64,000 nt of DNA, taken from positions 1-64,000 of the forward strand of contig JABWCL010000018.1 in NCBI GenBank assembly GCA_013360295.1. The letters are read 5' to 3'. Under the pieces are notes generated by a model, which was not told the DNA's origin, ran no database searches, and saw nothing but the letters and a program-made list of their open reading frames with translations. The DNA is from Ignavibacteriaceae bacterium (GTDB lineage: Bacteria; Bacteroidota; Ignavibacteria; Ignavibacteriales; Ignavibacteriaceae). Both the position numbers and the translations under genes were made by a program. This document shows positions 36,670-45,194 of the stretch, in pieces (positions within the stretch are counted from its first letter, which is position 1; each line of letters opens with the position of its first letter).

Positions 36670-38640
36670 CTACTTGCAGTACTTCTTCACCCAGGCGAGG
36701 GTTCGTTCGAGTACATCGAGGTAATGGTTAGGCTCGTTTCTGATTCCGTGCCCTTCTCTTGGATATACAACGAACTCAACAGGGGTACCGATTGTCCTGA
36801 GCGCCTGGTACATTTCCCGTGAATTGGCGATATCAGTGTAAAGATCCTTCTCTCCCTGCAGTATCAGTGTTGGTGTCTTGATATTTTTCGTGTAAAAAGC
36901 CGGTGAGCGGTTAATATAAAGGTTGTTCATATCTATCGGCTTCTCCCAGTAATAGTATCCGAAGTACATTTTCTCGAACTCAGGCTGCCAGGAGTTGCTC
37001 CAGTCGGTCAGGAATGAGTAGATACCGTAAAGTGAAACCGCTGCCTTGAACCTGTTATTCTGAGAAATGATCCAGTTGGTCAGGTAGCCGCCGTAACTTC
37101 CGCCCATAACGGACATACGGGTTGAATCAACAATGCCGCGTTTAATAAGTTCATCCACTCCTGCCATTACATCGTGATAGTCGCCGCCGCCAAGATCGTA
37201 CCTGTTAGCTTGACCGAAGAGATCGGTATAACCGGAACTTCCCCTGGGATTAGGCGCAAAGACCACATACCCCTCTGAAAGCAGTGCTCTTACCGGATAT
37301 GACTGGTTAAATACGTTCCTGAAGTGGCCGTAAGGCCCGCCGTGTACGATTAACGCGAGAGGATAGCGGGTTCCTTTTTTATACTTCGCCGGATAGAATA
37401 CAACTCCCTCTATCTGGAATAACCCGTCCTTGCTCTGATAGGTGATCACTTCCTGGGGCTGTTTTTCAAATTTCTTAAGTTGCGGAGTAAAAACCATCTT
37501 CTTCGCGACGGGTTCTCCGTGGACAAATATTTCTGCCAGGGAGGTATCTGTCTCGTTACGCCAGCAAACCCGGTAATCTGAAGAAAAGGTAATGTCACTT
37601 ATGGATACATTCTTTTCCTCAATCGTCGCGACGTCCCCCGATACGGGATCAATCATAAATACGGAATGATAAACCCCGCGGTTAATAATTGCATAGATAG
37701 AGCGGATATCACGCCAGCTAAACTGAGATACTCCGCGATTGATATCCTTTGTCAGGTTCCTGGGATTTTTGCCATCGGCGCCGATGACCCACAGATCTAT
37801 TTCAGCAAACTCAATATCCGGAACCGTTGCGGCATTGTAAGCGACTGTATTCCCGTCGGGCGAGAACTTTGCGTCAGTTTCAGGTCCGGGGAAGGCGGTG
37901 AGCTGCTTTTTATTTCCTTTGCTGTCGATAATATATAAATCGAACTTCTGGTCATCATTGTAATCGCCGGTCAGGTTTGACTGGTAAACCACCTTGTCAC
38001 CTGCGGGATTTAGGTCGATGGACTGCGCGCCCGGGTCAAGGTCGTAGCTTGCAATGACCTTGCCATCGGGGACCGAGATAAAGTGGAGTGTCTTTACCGG
38101 ATTTACTTTCGGATAGACAATCTCATCCCTTTTCACTTTTTTCTTTACAGCGAGTTCCTTTTCAGCTTTCTCATCATATTTATCGGAAAGGACGGCAACG
38201 ATAGTTCCTGCTTTATTCCACTTATACTCTTCCACTCCGTTAGGTAGGGAGGTAAGGTTAAAAGGTTCACCACCGTCAGTCCGGGTGAGCCATAGCTGGG
38301 AGGCACCGCTTTCCATCGTTCCTGAGGAATGGTCCTTATAATCGCGTGAGGAGAGGAAGCTGATGAATTTCCCGTCGGGAGAAAAGCCCGGGGAAGAGCT
38401 GTTTTTTCCTTCCGCGGAGAAGCGGTGGTATTCGGCTGTTTCAGCGTCCATACGGTAAATGCCGGTTGACCAGGTGCTGGTATTAAAGTCAGGTTTCCGG
38501 ATGGTGAAGAGGATACTCTTACCATCGGGAGATATGACGGGTGAAGCAGGCTGCTCTAACGAGAGAACATCCTTTGGGGTGAACGGGCTCTGTGCCAAAA
38601 GAGTGAATGAAAACAGAACAAAAAAGATTAGACGAAACAT
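36670..38640 (-). CDS. S9 family serine peptidase (acylaminoacyl/dipeptidyl peptidase type), secreted
   Basis: 656 residues: signal peptide (FVLFSFTLLAQSP), WD40-like propeller with TolB-type repeats (SPDGKSILFT, SPDGKFISFLS, SPDGNTVAYN), and an alpha/beta hydrolase domain. The nucleophile is in MSVMGGSYGGYLTNW (GGSYGG), the aspartate in LILQGEKDLYTD and the histidine in YPREGHGI. Expected in the periplasm, releasing acyl-amino acids or dipeptides from peptides. It is a single gene; AT-rich and TTTGCGTC-type repeats follow the start region. Confidence 0.9.
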   Translation of the reverse strand: MFRLIFFVLFSFTLLAQSPFTPKDVLSLEQPASPVISPDGKSILFTIRKPDFNTSTWSTGIYRMDAETAEYHRFSAEGKNSSSPGFSPDGKFISFLSSRDYKDHSSGTMESGASQLWLTRTDGGEPFNLTSLPNGVEEYKWNKAGTIVAVLSDKYDEKAEKELAVKKKVKRDEIVYPKVNPVKTLHFISVPDGKVIASYDLDPGAQSIDLNPAGDKVVYQSNLTGDYNDDQKFDLYIIDSKGNKKQLTAFPGPETDAKFSPDGNTVAYNAATVPDIEFAEIDLWVIGADGKNPRNLTKDINRGVSQFSWRDIRSIYAIINRGVYHSVFMIDPVSGDVATIEEKNVSISDITFSSDYRVCWRNETDTSLAEIFVHGEPVAKKMVFTPQLKKFEKQPQEVITYQSKDGLFQIEGVVFYPAKYKKGTRYPLALIVHGGPYGHFRNVFNQSYPVRALLSEGYVVFAPNPRGSSGYTDLFGQANRYDLGGGDYHDVMAGVDELIKRGIVDSTRMSVMGGSYGGYLTNWIISQNNRFKAAVSLYGIYSFLTDWSNSWQPEFEKMYFGYYYWEKPIDMNNLYINRSPAFYTKNIKTPTLILQGEKDLYTDIANSREMYQALRTIGTPVEFVVYPREGHGIRNEPNHYLDVLERTLAWVKKYCK

Positions 38641-38942
38641 TTTTTCAATTAAAAATTAATAATTAAAAATTAAGAATTATGAATAAAGATAACACCGTTA
38701 GTTTAGAACATCAATTACCAAATTAAAAACTTATTCCTCTTTGCGTCACCTTTGCGTCTTTGCGTTTCTCACGTCTTTGGAACCCCATAGTGTATACAGC
38801 TACGGAGAGGCATTAAAAGTTCAATATTATTATCATTAAATTAAGCCAAAGAAGGGTAAAGAAAAAGGGGTAATGTTTTGAGGCGAAAAAAGTCAGGAGA
38901 GGAAATAATAGCCCGTGCGCAAAGAGGAAGAAGCCCCTATAA
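38641..38942. repeat. Intergenic stretch with AT-rich and TTTGCGTC phrase repeats
   Basis: Between the divergently placed peptidase start and the end of the mutase operon. It holds AATTAAAAATTAATAATTAA near 38646 and CTTTGCGTCACCTTTGCGTC near 38741-38760, the same words seen at 21.1 kb and 42.2 kb. No gene is present. Confidence 0.6.
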
Positions 38943-39989
38943 TTACAGTAAATTAAAAATCTTATCAGCTCCGGGTTCGTATATATTAAAGACGGGAGTA
39001 TGCAAAGCCTGAGTCATTTGATGTAAAAACTCATCTTTATTTATATAAGCGGCTTCATAACTGTAGTTTTTTATGTTCGGATAAAAGGGATTTATCGTTA
39101 TGGCTGATAACTCTGGCTTGTAACGATAGGAGATACTAATATTATTTTTAGCAAACTGAGAAAGGAGGAAGGATAAGTTCGCTGATTCATCAGTGAGAAG
39201 CAATTGGACCGGAGAATTGAAAACGAACTCAGCAGGTTTCCGAATTCTCTCAAATATTTTCATAAGGTTTTTTCCGAGGAAACGGTGGGAGAATAATCCG
39301 GGAAGATAAACCTTTTCCGTTTTATCATTCAATTGATTTATGAGCAGGGCGAGGTCATCCTCGTCAACTAAAGAATAAGTATCAAGCGCTGTCTCGCCCT
39401 CAGAAGATTTAACTTTTATACTAAGCTCTTTCCCGTCAGGAATATCCGTATTAAGCTTAAAGCCGAACACTTTTTCTATGAACGACATTTCAGCAGCCAA
39501 CCCGGAAATATTAGTATCCCTGGAAGCGCCGGTTGTGAAAATCAGTTTTTCAAGAATATACATTGGGGAAAGGCGGTTCAGCGAACCATCAACCAGGAGA
39601 AGCCCTGCAGAGGTTTTGTTCCGGAAGAGGTCAGTTACTTCAGCCAATCCTTCTTTAGTATTCGGCCCGGCGATAACCATAAGCCCCGGTTTAGTAATTC
39701 GCACCAGGCTGATCTTTCCGAGCGCGGTTTGCAGGCCGGTCTCCGCGATTAATTCATAATCCGCGCCGGATGTTATCAGGCATTTTTCTGAAGTCGCCGC
39801 GAAAGTATTTTCTTCAAGGAACAATCTGGGTTTCGGAAGATTGGTGATATTATCAACATCTTCACCGTCATACCCAATACCGGTCAGTCCGACAGGCACT
39901 TCCCTTGAGAAAAATCCCTTCATTAAAAATGAGAGGGTTGTGGTTTTACCCGTATTCTTCGCGGTGCCGATAACTCCGATTGTTTTCAT
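38943..39989 (-). CDS. P-loop NTPase-like protein, last gene of the mutase operon (candidate mutase chaperone/reactivase)
   Basis: 348 residues. A Walker A motif stands at the N-terminus (GTAKNTGKTTTLSFLMK, residues 8-24), in the style of MobB/CobQ-type P-loop proteins. LLLVDGSLNRL near residue 130 may hold the Walker B/switch aspartate. Later regions are not recognised. It follows the mutase gene by 39 bases on the same strand. Known B12 mutases often travel with a nucleotide-driven reactivase (KamB/KamC, MeaB, GlmL), so this may reload or protect the mutase. This is an inference from position; the sequence does not match GlmL, which has an actin-like fold. Confidence 0.6.
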   Translation of the reverse strand: MKTIGVIGTAKNTGKTTTLSFLMKGFFSREVPVGLTGIGYDGEDVDNITNLPKPRLFLEENTFAATSEKCLITSGADYELIAETGLQTALGKISLVRITKPGLMVIAGPNTKEGLAEVTDLFRNKTSAGLLLVDGSLNRLSPMYILEKLIFTTGASRDTNISGLAAEMSFIEKVFGFKLNTDIPDGKELSIKVKSSEGETALDTYSLVDEDDLALLINQLNDKTEKVYLPGLFSHRFLGKNLMKIFERIRKPAEFVFNSPVQLLLTDESANLSFLLSQFAKNNISISYRYKPELSAITINPFYPNIKNYSYEAAYINKDEFLHQMTQALHTPVFNIYEPGADKIFNLL

Positions 39990-40028
39990 CTAATCACAGC
40001 CCCTTGATCAGCAACCCGTATAAAAAAA

Positions 40029-41828
40029 CTAATTGACAGTTCCATAACCAAACTTACCCGGATAGGCGCCGTCCTCTTTATTACCAAGCAACCCATCATA
40101 AATCGCGGCTGTTAAGTTTTCTTTTGAATCAACTTCCCGGAGGGTTGAGGTAATCTTATTTATAAGGTCTTCCGTGAAGTAGTCGGCCTGCGAAGTTGTC
40201 GCGAATTTGGCGTCGCCAACAAACCTGAATGCATCAGAGATGGCCCTTATGCTGTCTATCCTTGAGGTAATGCAGATAGGTCCGCGTGAGTAAGCCTCGT
40301 CAGTGGATGCAACCGTAATGGCATCAACGCCGGTTGATGCAGCTAATGAAGCGTGGTATGATGTTGCGTTGGCGGACTGCACGCGCTCTTCCGACTGTGT
40401 CATAAACGCGATAGGTTCTCCCGGCCAGATAGGGGCATTAACTATTTCTCTAAGCGCGTAAACTTTTGCCGCGTTGTAGTCAATGAAGTTCTGCTTCATC
40501 ATTCCGTTGATAACGATATGCGGCCCGTAACAAAAGAGAGGTTTAAGAATCGGTTTCGCGCCAAGCTTAATTCCGACCATCACGTTGATTAATAGTCCGG
40601 CTAATGTTTTCCACGCCGGCACACCGCTTAACTCATCATTACCCGGAATATCAAACGGCATATTGTAACGCGCTGCGAGTTTAATCGCCTCGACTCCGTC
40701 AACCGCCAGCCTCACAGGGTCAGTCCCCGCCCCTAAGGAGCCATATACAAGATTTATCTTCGCCAGATCAGCGCCGGCCTTGCCCGCAAGCAGAACTGTC
40801 TCGGGTGTGTTTAATCCTCGGTGTGCACGGACGGTAAGTAGTGTGCTTTCGTCCAGGCTCTCCCTCATCAGCTTTATGTTTTCGAATGAAGTAATTGTGC
40901 CGTCGTTTTCGTGGGTCAGGCATCCCTGCAGCAATCCTTCATACCGGGCTTCCCAGGAGGGATTGATGATCAGGAATCCGTCAATCCCGTACCGCTCACA
41001 TACTTTAGCGTGAGTGATGTCCATAATGGGGCATCCGCTTCCGAGAAACTTAAAGAGGAGCGGTTGCTTTTCATTGTACTGGATCTTGTACGGATTTAGC
41101 GGCTGAGACCTGCCGAGAAAACTATTAAGGTTAATAATTTCCTGTGCCGTTACTTCTCTTACGCCTTTAACAAAATTCTTTTTAGTATTCCCCTCAACGA
41201 TCACCTCATCGCATAAAGAATAGTAATCAGAAAGAAGAACTTTCTTTTTTGCTTCGTCTTGGGTTGTAAATATTTCAGCACGGATTTTTGCCCGCTCAAC
41301 GCCGGGGGAAGTTTTATCCGCGGTGAAAGTGATCAGTTTGTTTGCAATGCTATCCAGCAGGCTCCCGATCTCAGTGTGCTTAAACCTATAATCATACTTT
41401 GAGGTGATATCTTTTTTTGTTCTGTGGAGGCCGGTACCTGCCTGCTTGACTTCGCGTCCCTCGATATAAGCAAGCAATTCTTCGAGAGATGAGTGTTCTC
41501 CAAAACCTTTATCAAAGCCGAGTTCGGCGGCAAGTTCGGGAGTGATCGGTTTTCCGCCGATAACAATTTTTGATTTTTCTCTTACGCCGGCGGCATCAAG
41601 CATATCAACAAATCGCGCGAGCATTTCTGCTACACCATAACCAAGAGTGCGGCTGACAAGTATAAAATCATAGTTTCCCTTTGAAGCGATCTTGACGATT
41701 ACTTCGGGGGAGAGGTCGGGGGAAAGTAATTCGGTATGATGACCGTTTTTATCCAGTTCGTTTTTGATGATTTTTATTCCTACATCGTGAACGGGATCGA
41801 ATGGAACGCATAAAATCCTTTTTGACAT
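40029..41828 (-). CDS. Fused cobalamin-binding domain plus barrel protein, candidate B12-dependent amino(mutase)
   Basis: 599 residues. Residues 1-130 form a B12-binding Rossmann domain of the KamE/OraE type: FDPVHDVGIKIIKNEL, then VSRTLGYGVAEMLARFV, then VIGGKPITPELAAELGFDKGF. Residues about 230-590 look like a TIM barrel (TVRAHRGLNTPETVLLAGKA, NMPFDIPGNDELSGVPAWK, NATSYHASLAASTGVDAITV). Domain order is the reverse of OraE, where the barrel comes first. The Asp of DxHxxG sits three rather than two residues before the histidine (D11, H14, G17), and the PLP lysine that OraE and KamE place 11 residues after the histidine is a leucine here. It is likely a mutase acting on an amino acid with adenosylcobalamin; the reaction is unproven. 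Confidence 0.65.
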   Translation of the reverse strand: MSKRILCVPFDPVHDVGIKIIKNELDKNGHHTELLSPDLSPEVIVKIASKGNYDFILVSRTLGYGVAEMLARFVDMLDAAGVREKSKIVIGGKPITPELAAELGFDKGFGEHSSLEELLAYIEGREVKQAGTGLHRTKKDITSKYDYRFKHTEIGSLLDSIANKLITFTADKTSPGVERAKIRAEIFTTQDEAKKKVLLSDYYSLCDEVIVEGNTKKNFVKGVREVTAQEIINLNSFLGRSQPLNPYKIQYNEKQPLLFKFLGSGCPIMDITHAKVCERYGIDGFLIINPSWEARYEGLLQGCLTHENDGTITSFENIKLMRESLDESTLLTVRAHRGLNTPETVLLAGKAGADLAKINLVYGSLGAGTDPVRLAVDGVEAIKLAARYNMPFDIPGNDELSGVPAWKTLAGLLINVMVGIKLGAKPILKPLFCYGPHIVINGMMKQNFIDYNAAKVYALREIVNAPIWPGEPIAFMTQSEERVQSANATSYHASLAASTGVDAITVASTDEAYSRGPICITSRIDSIRAISDAFRFVGDAKFATTSQADYFTEDLINKITSTLREVDSKENLTAAIYDGLLGNKEDGAYPGKFGYGTVN

Positions 41829-41837
41829 ACTCTGCCT

Positions 41838-42098
41838 CTATGCTTTCTCTTCGGGGGTGAGGTATTTATACATCGTGCCGGGTTTGTAGATATATTTTCT
41901 TAACCGCAATCTTACTCCGTAACCGTCAAATTCCTGGTACATAATGTCAATCTCTCCGAGATTCATTTCCTGTCCTAACTGCAAAGCAAGTTTCTTTCCT
42001 TCGTTTGCGTCGTTACAAACGAGATAAGTCTCGATATCTATCGCGTCCATCACGCGTTCCATAGCTGTTGTCATATCTTCCTCATAGTAATGTTCCAA
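41838..42098 (-). CDS. Small protein upstream of the mutase, possible small subunit
   Basis: 86 residues (MEHYYEEDMTTAMERVMDAI at the start, then EGKKLALQLGQEMNLGEIDIMY and a basic stretch LRLRKYIYKPG). No known domain is recognised and it does not resemble OraS of D-ornithine aminomutase or GlmS. It ends 9 bases before the mutase start on the same strand, so co-expression is near certain. It could be an assembly or dimerisation subunit of the mutase; that is inference from position. Confidence 0.65.
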   Translation of the reverse strand: MEHYYEEDMTTAMERVMDAIDIETYLVCNDANEGKKLALQLGQEMNLGEIDIMYQEFDGYGVRLRLRKYIYKPGTMYKYLTPEEKA

Positions 42099-42141
42099 TT
42101 AAATAACCGAATATAGCAGTCTCTACCATCGCGGGAGGGTT

Positions 42142-42275
42142 TCTCACAGAGCCGCGAAGGCGCAGAGTTTAAGTTCTCGCAGAGCCGCGGAGGCACAAAG
42201 TTTAAGTTCTCACAGAGTCGCGGAGACGCAAAGATTTAACTCCGCGTCTCTGCTCCTTTGCGTCTCTGCGTGAAA
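42142..42275. repeat. Three tandem phrase repeats plus an inverted copy, inside the mutase operon
   Basis: Three direct units of about 33 bases (TCTCACAGAGCCGCGAAGGC, TCTCGCAGAGCCGCGGAGGC and TCTCACAGAGTCGCGGAGAC, each followed by a CAAAG-TTTAA type end) are followed by an inverted unit (TTTGCGTCTCTGCGTGAAA) that ends 3 bases short of the PLP-gene stop codon. The inverted unit can pair with any of the three direct units, so the transcript between the PLP gene and the small-subunit gene can fold into a long stem. Confidence 0.8.
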
Positions 42276-43742
42276 TTATTCGTAAATGCCTGAGTGCTCA
42301 CAAATTATTTCTATGAGCTTCACAAGACCTTTAATGACCAATCTTGTTCTTTCTTCAATTATCTGCCCGTTACTATCTGTTGTTCCGAGTCCGGGAGAGA
42401 TGAAAATATTGGCATCGTATTCAATAGTCGGAATAATTCCCATCTGCGACATTCCGTCCTGAAGCAGATTTGAAGCGGAGTACATATCTTCTATTGAGAA
42501 AATTGGAATTCCGAGTTTTCCGTTATTCCAGCTGTTCTCATAGTTGATTTCAACCGTGCCGCAGTTATAGGTTTTAGAAATAATAAAATCTTTCCTGATC
42601 CTCTCATCTATGCGTGAGAATTCATCTACAACTATGTTGTAAAGATCATCAATCGGCTTTGTTAATACCTGCGGGTTATCTCTCAGCACGCGAAGCGCGG
42701 CGAGCTGGCCGGTCAATCCTTCTTTACCCGGATCCATCGTTACCAGCGCGGCTTTACCGTAAGAAGCAGTTGTGCCGTAACGATTGCCGTGATATCCCAA
42801 GGCTCTTCTTATCGGAACGAGTACATCTTCTTTACCGATGATCAGCGCGCTTGTGGAGGAGCCGGTCGCTTTATCCATACTGTAAATCATAACATCAGCG
42901 CCGATGTTTTTAATGCTGTTGCCGATGAACGGAATGCCCCAGGCATTATCTATAACGTAAGGGACGTCATATTTTTTTGCTAACTTAGCGATCCCCTTTT
43001 GAAGCAGCGGAGTTCCATTCTCATCTTTTTCACCGTAACCGTAACCCAATGTATCATATCCTATTGAAGCAAAACCGGCTAATAAAGTCTGGTGCCTTTC
43101 GGCTGCGGCTTCAAGGTTCTTAAGTGATTCCTTTGCCTTAACATTTTTAAGTAACGGAACGGGGTGGTAGTTAATTCCGTGAACAGGATACTCAGCGCCT
43201 TCCAGCGGTACAAGTACCGTGTCAAGATTATTTTGTCTTTTACCATAGAAGCCAAGTTCGCCGGCGGTACAGCCTCTGTCTGCCAGGATGTCTTTATACT
43301 TCGGAGGGAATGGCCTTCCGTAGGATGCCTGGTGATGAATATGCCTTTCCATCGGTGCAATGTAGCGAGTCCTGTAGTTATCGCCTCTTCCCTGGTTTGG
43401 GGGAGTGAAAAGCGTGTCGAAAGAAACCCATAGTCCGCCTTCGCAGGTGTTGACAGGAGCGGCGTCGTAATCATCACCGTACATTTCTTTCACTATCTCT
43501 CTTATCTGATCAACATAAACCGCGAGAGGAACAACTTTCTTTGATTCCTTCGCCATAAAATGTTCGATATCATCACGAAGCGGAGATGGGCATCCGGAGA
43601 TAGCTCCGGTTAATCCAAAAGCTCCTTTGAGTTCAGCGGGAATATTTAAACTTTCCGCGAATTTTTTCGCTTCAGCATATATCTGAGGAGTGCGCTGCTG
43701 AAGTCTTTTATACATTTCAAATTTAAAACGTGGCTTTGCCAT
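42276..43742 (-). CDS. PLP-dependent fold-type I enzyme of the mutase operon
   Basis: 488 residues. The PLP site is visible: VIDNAWG (Asp265 for the pyridine nitrogen) and DVMIYSMDKATGSSTSALII (Lys291 for the internal aldimine), followed by RALGYHGNRYGTTASYGKAA. The layout recalls SepSecS/aminotransferase class V relatives. It is not the fold-type II OrtB thiolase of ornithine degradation, nor a simple transaminase by any pattern I know. Residues 1-170 are specific to the protein (LTGAISGCPSPLRDDIEHFM, NTCEGGLWVSFDTLF). A thiolytic, aldol or lyase step on a 2-amino-4-oxo acid would fit the operon, but this is inference. Confidence 0.65.
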   Translation of the reverse strand: MAKPRFKFEMYKRLQQRTPQIYAEAKKFAESLNIPAELKGAFGLTGAISGCPSPLRDDIEHFMAKESKKVVPLAVYVDQIREIVKEMYGDDYDAAPVNTCEGGLWVSFDTLFTPPNQGRGDNYRTRYIAPMERHIHHQASYGRPFPPKYKDILADRGCTAGELGFYGKRQNNLDTVLVPLEGAEYPVHGINYHPVPLLKNVKAKESLKNLEAAAERHQTLLAGFASIGYDTLGYGYGEKDENGTPLLQKGIAKLAKKYDVPYVIDNAWGIPFIGNSIKNIGADVMIYSMDKATGSSTSALIIGKEDVLVPIRRALGYHGNRYGTTASYGKAALVTMDPGKEGLTGQLAALRVLRDNPQVLTKPIDDLYNIVVDEFSRIDERIRKDFIISKTYNCGTVEINYENSWNNGKLGIPIFSIEDMYSASNLLQDGMSQMGIIPTIEYDANIFISPGLGTTDSNGQIIEERTRLVIKGLVKLIEIICEHSGIYE

Positions 43743-43801
43743 TTTGTAGTACCTTATGTTTAATATTTATTAAGTTGATTAGAAAAATTGTTATCGCAAA
43801 T

Positions 43802-44239
43802 TCAGTTGGAAAATCCTTTAATGGTAAGTTTATCGCCTGTCCTGATACCGAGTTCTTTTCCCGGAATCCGCGCGGTCATTTTAACGATTGTATTCTGATG
43901 ATTGGGCATATGCGTATCATCGTATCCGGCAATTGTACCTATTTCTTTGTCATTCCAGATAACCGGATCCCCCGTTAGTATAACGCCGCTATTCAGCAGT
44001 TCAACGAAGCCGATGTAGCATATATTGTTAACGATTCTGCCGGGACCCGCATCCTGCTCATCTGTACCGATTAATTCAATGATAGTATGCTGAGAGAAAG
44101 CGCGCGAGATAGGCTGTATCAGGTTCAGTTCCCTGTTATCGAGTTTGCCGTCAAGCACCACAACAAACTTTCCGGTGATATCGGACTTGCTGTGATAAAA
44201 ATCTCTATTGACTAATTTTCTTTTATACGGGTCTGACAT
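43802..44239 (-). CDS. Hypothetical 145-residue protein of the mutase operon
   Basis: 145 residues, largely beta strand (KFVVVLDGKLDNRELNLIQP, then RIVNNICYIGFVELLNSGVI, then IGTIAGYDDTHMPNHQNTIV) and ending with GIRTGDKLTIKGF. No known catalytic motif is seen. It starts 14 bases after the dehydrogenase gene and precedes the PLP gene by 59 bases. Size and place recall OrtA, the small partner of the OrtB thiolase, but the sequence does not match OrtA and the length is larger. It may be a subunit of the PLP enzyme. Confidence 0.6.
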   Translation of the reverse strand: MSDPYKRKLVNRDFYHSKSDITGKFVVVLDGKLDNRELNLIQPISRAFSQHTIIELIGTDEQDAGPGRIVNNICYIGFVELLNSGVILTGDPVIWNDKEIGTIAGYDDTHMPNHQNTIVKMTARIPGKELGIRTGDKLTIKGFSN

Positions 44240-44253
44240 ACTGCCTCGCGGAA

Positions 44254-45177
44254 TTAAACTAAACTTGAAACAAAATCTTCAAGTTCTCCACAAAGGAAGT
44301 CAATTACGGGGACTTCAATCATCGTGTAACATCCCGGTTTTTGTTTAAGCGTGGCGCGCGCCGCTGAAACCATCACCTGTGCCGTTAAGGCGGGGTTATT
44401 GATTTTCATTTCGAACTTTAGCATCTGATTATGAGTAACGCCGGAAACCCCTTTCCTTTCCATGAGCACTCCGTGCCCCACGTCAATAAGATTATTCACG
44501 TTATCTGTCTGATATACATAAGTCCTGTCCTTAATGAAGTAAGGATCGTTTTTAATTGCCTGCTCGACTTCAGCAAAAACCGCGCCCGGTTCAAGTTCGA
44601 CATATACCATTCTTCTGTGAATGCCCATACCAGCGGGGACGGTTATGGAGAGCGCGTTTTTAACTCCCGGAAGTTCCTTCACCACGACAGTATGCCCCAT
44701 TGACATTCCGGGGCCGTAGTTTGTGTGTGTAATTCCTTTGGGAGCCATAGCTAAAAACCATCCGCGAATAACGGAATCAATCCCCGGATCCCATCCTGCC
44801 GAAATGATAGATACTTTATTGTTTTCTTTCGCTATTGGGTCGAGATGTTTTTTAAGCGCGGGGATCTCAGAGTGAATGTCGAAGCTGTCAACCGTATTTA
44901 TACCGAGTTTGAGGCAGTCTGTTACTACTTCTTTAACTTTTCGTGAAGGCGCGCAGATCAGAGCGACATCAACATTCCCAAGTTCTCCGATTGTATTTAC
45001 TACCGGGGTTTCGCCGAACTTGCAGCATTTCTGCGGTGTAAGAGTTTCCCGGATTTTCTGCCTGTTCTGTATTTCAACTATTCCCGCGATTTCCATATCG
45101 GGTTCCTGGTTTATGGCGTCCAGGGCCATACATCCTACGTTCCCGAATCCGACTAATGCTATTTTTGCTTTATCCAT
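44254..45177 (-). CDS. Diaminopimelate-dehydrogenase-like NAD(P)-dependent amino acid dehydrogenase
   Basis: 307 residues. The N-terminal Rossmann fold has VGFGNVG at residues 9-15. The family signature VSIISAGWDPGIDSVIRGW matches the STGWDPG loop of meso-diaminopimelate dehydrogenase, and NYGPGMSMGHTVVVKELPGVKNA and the closing region FEMKINNPALTAQVMVSAARA ... IEVPVIDFLCGELED also follow that family closely. In the operon it would oxidatively deaminate a diamino acid, perhaps a product of the mutase such as 2,4-diaminopentanoate or 3,5-diaminohexanoate. A conventional lysine-biosynthetic role is less likely because the neighbours are catabolic and a FadR-type regulator leads the operon. Substrate is unproven. 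Confidence 0.72.
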   Translation of the reverse strand: MDKAKIALVGFGNVGCMALDAINQEPDMEIAGIVEIQNRQKIRETLTPQKCCKFGETPVVNTIGELGNVDVALICAPSRKVKEVVTDCLKLGINTVDSFDIHSEIPALKKHLDPIAKENNKVSIISAGWDPGIDSVIRGWFLAMAPKGITHTNYGPGMSMGHTVVVKELPGVKNALSITVPAGMGIHRRMVYVELEPGAVFAEVEQAIKNDPYFIKDRTYVYQTDNVNNLIDVGHGVLMERKGVSGVTHNQMLKFEMKINNPALTAQVMVSAARATLKQKPGCYTMIEVPVIDFLCGELEDFVSSLV

Positions 45178-45194
45178 TTACTTCTCTATTAAAA

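Noticed and set aside
41838-42098. OraS as identity of the 86-residue protein
   Set aside because: OraS is about 120 residues with a different helical sequence; no shared motif was seen.
42276-43742. OrtB (2-amino-4-ketopentanoate thiolase beta subunit) as identity of the PLP enzyme
   Set aside because: OrtB is a fold-type II (threonine-synthase-like) enzyme. This protein has a fold-type I site (Asp265 in VIDNAWG and Lys291 in SMDKATG).
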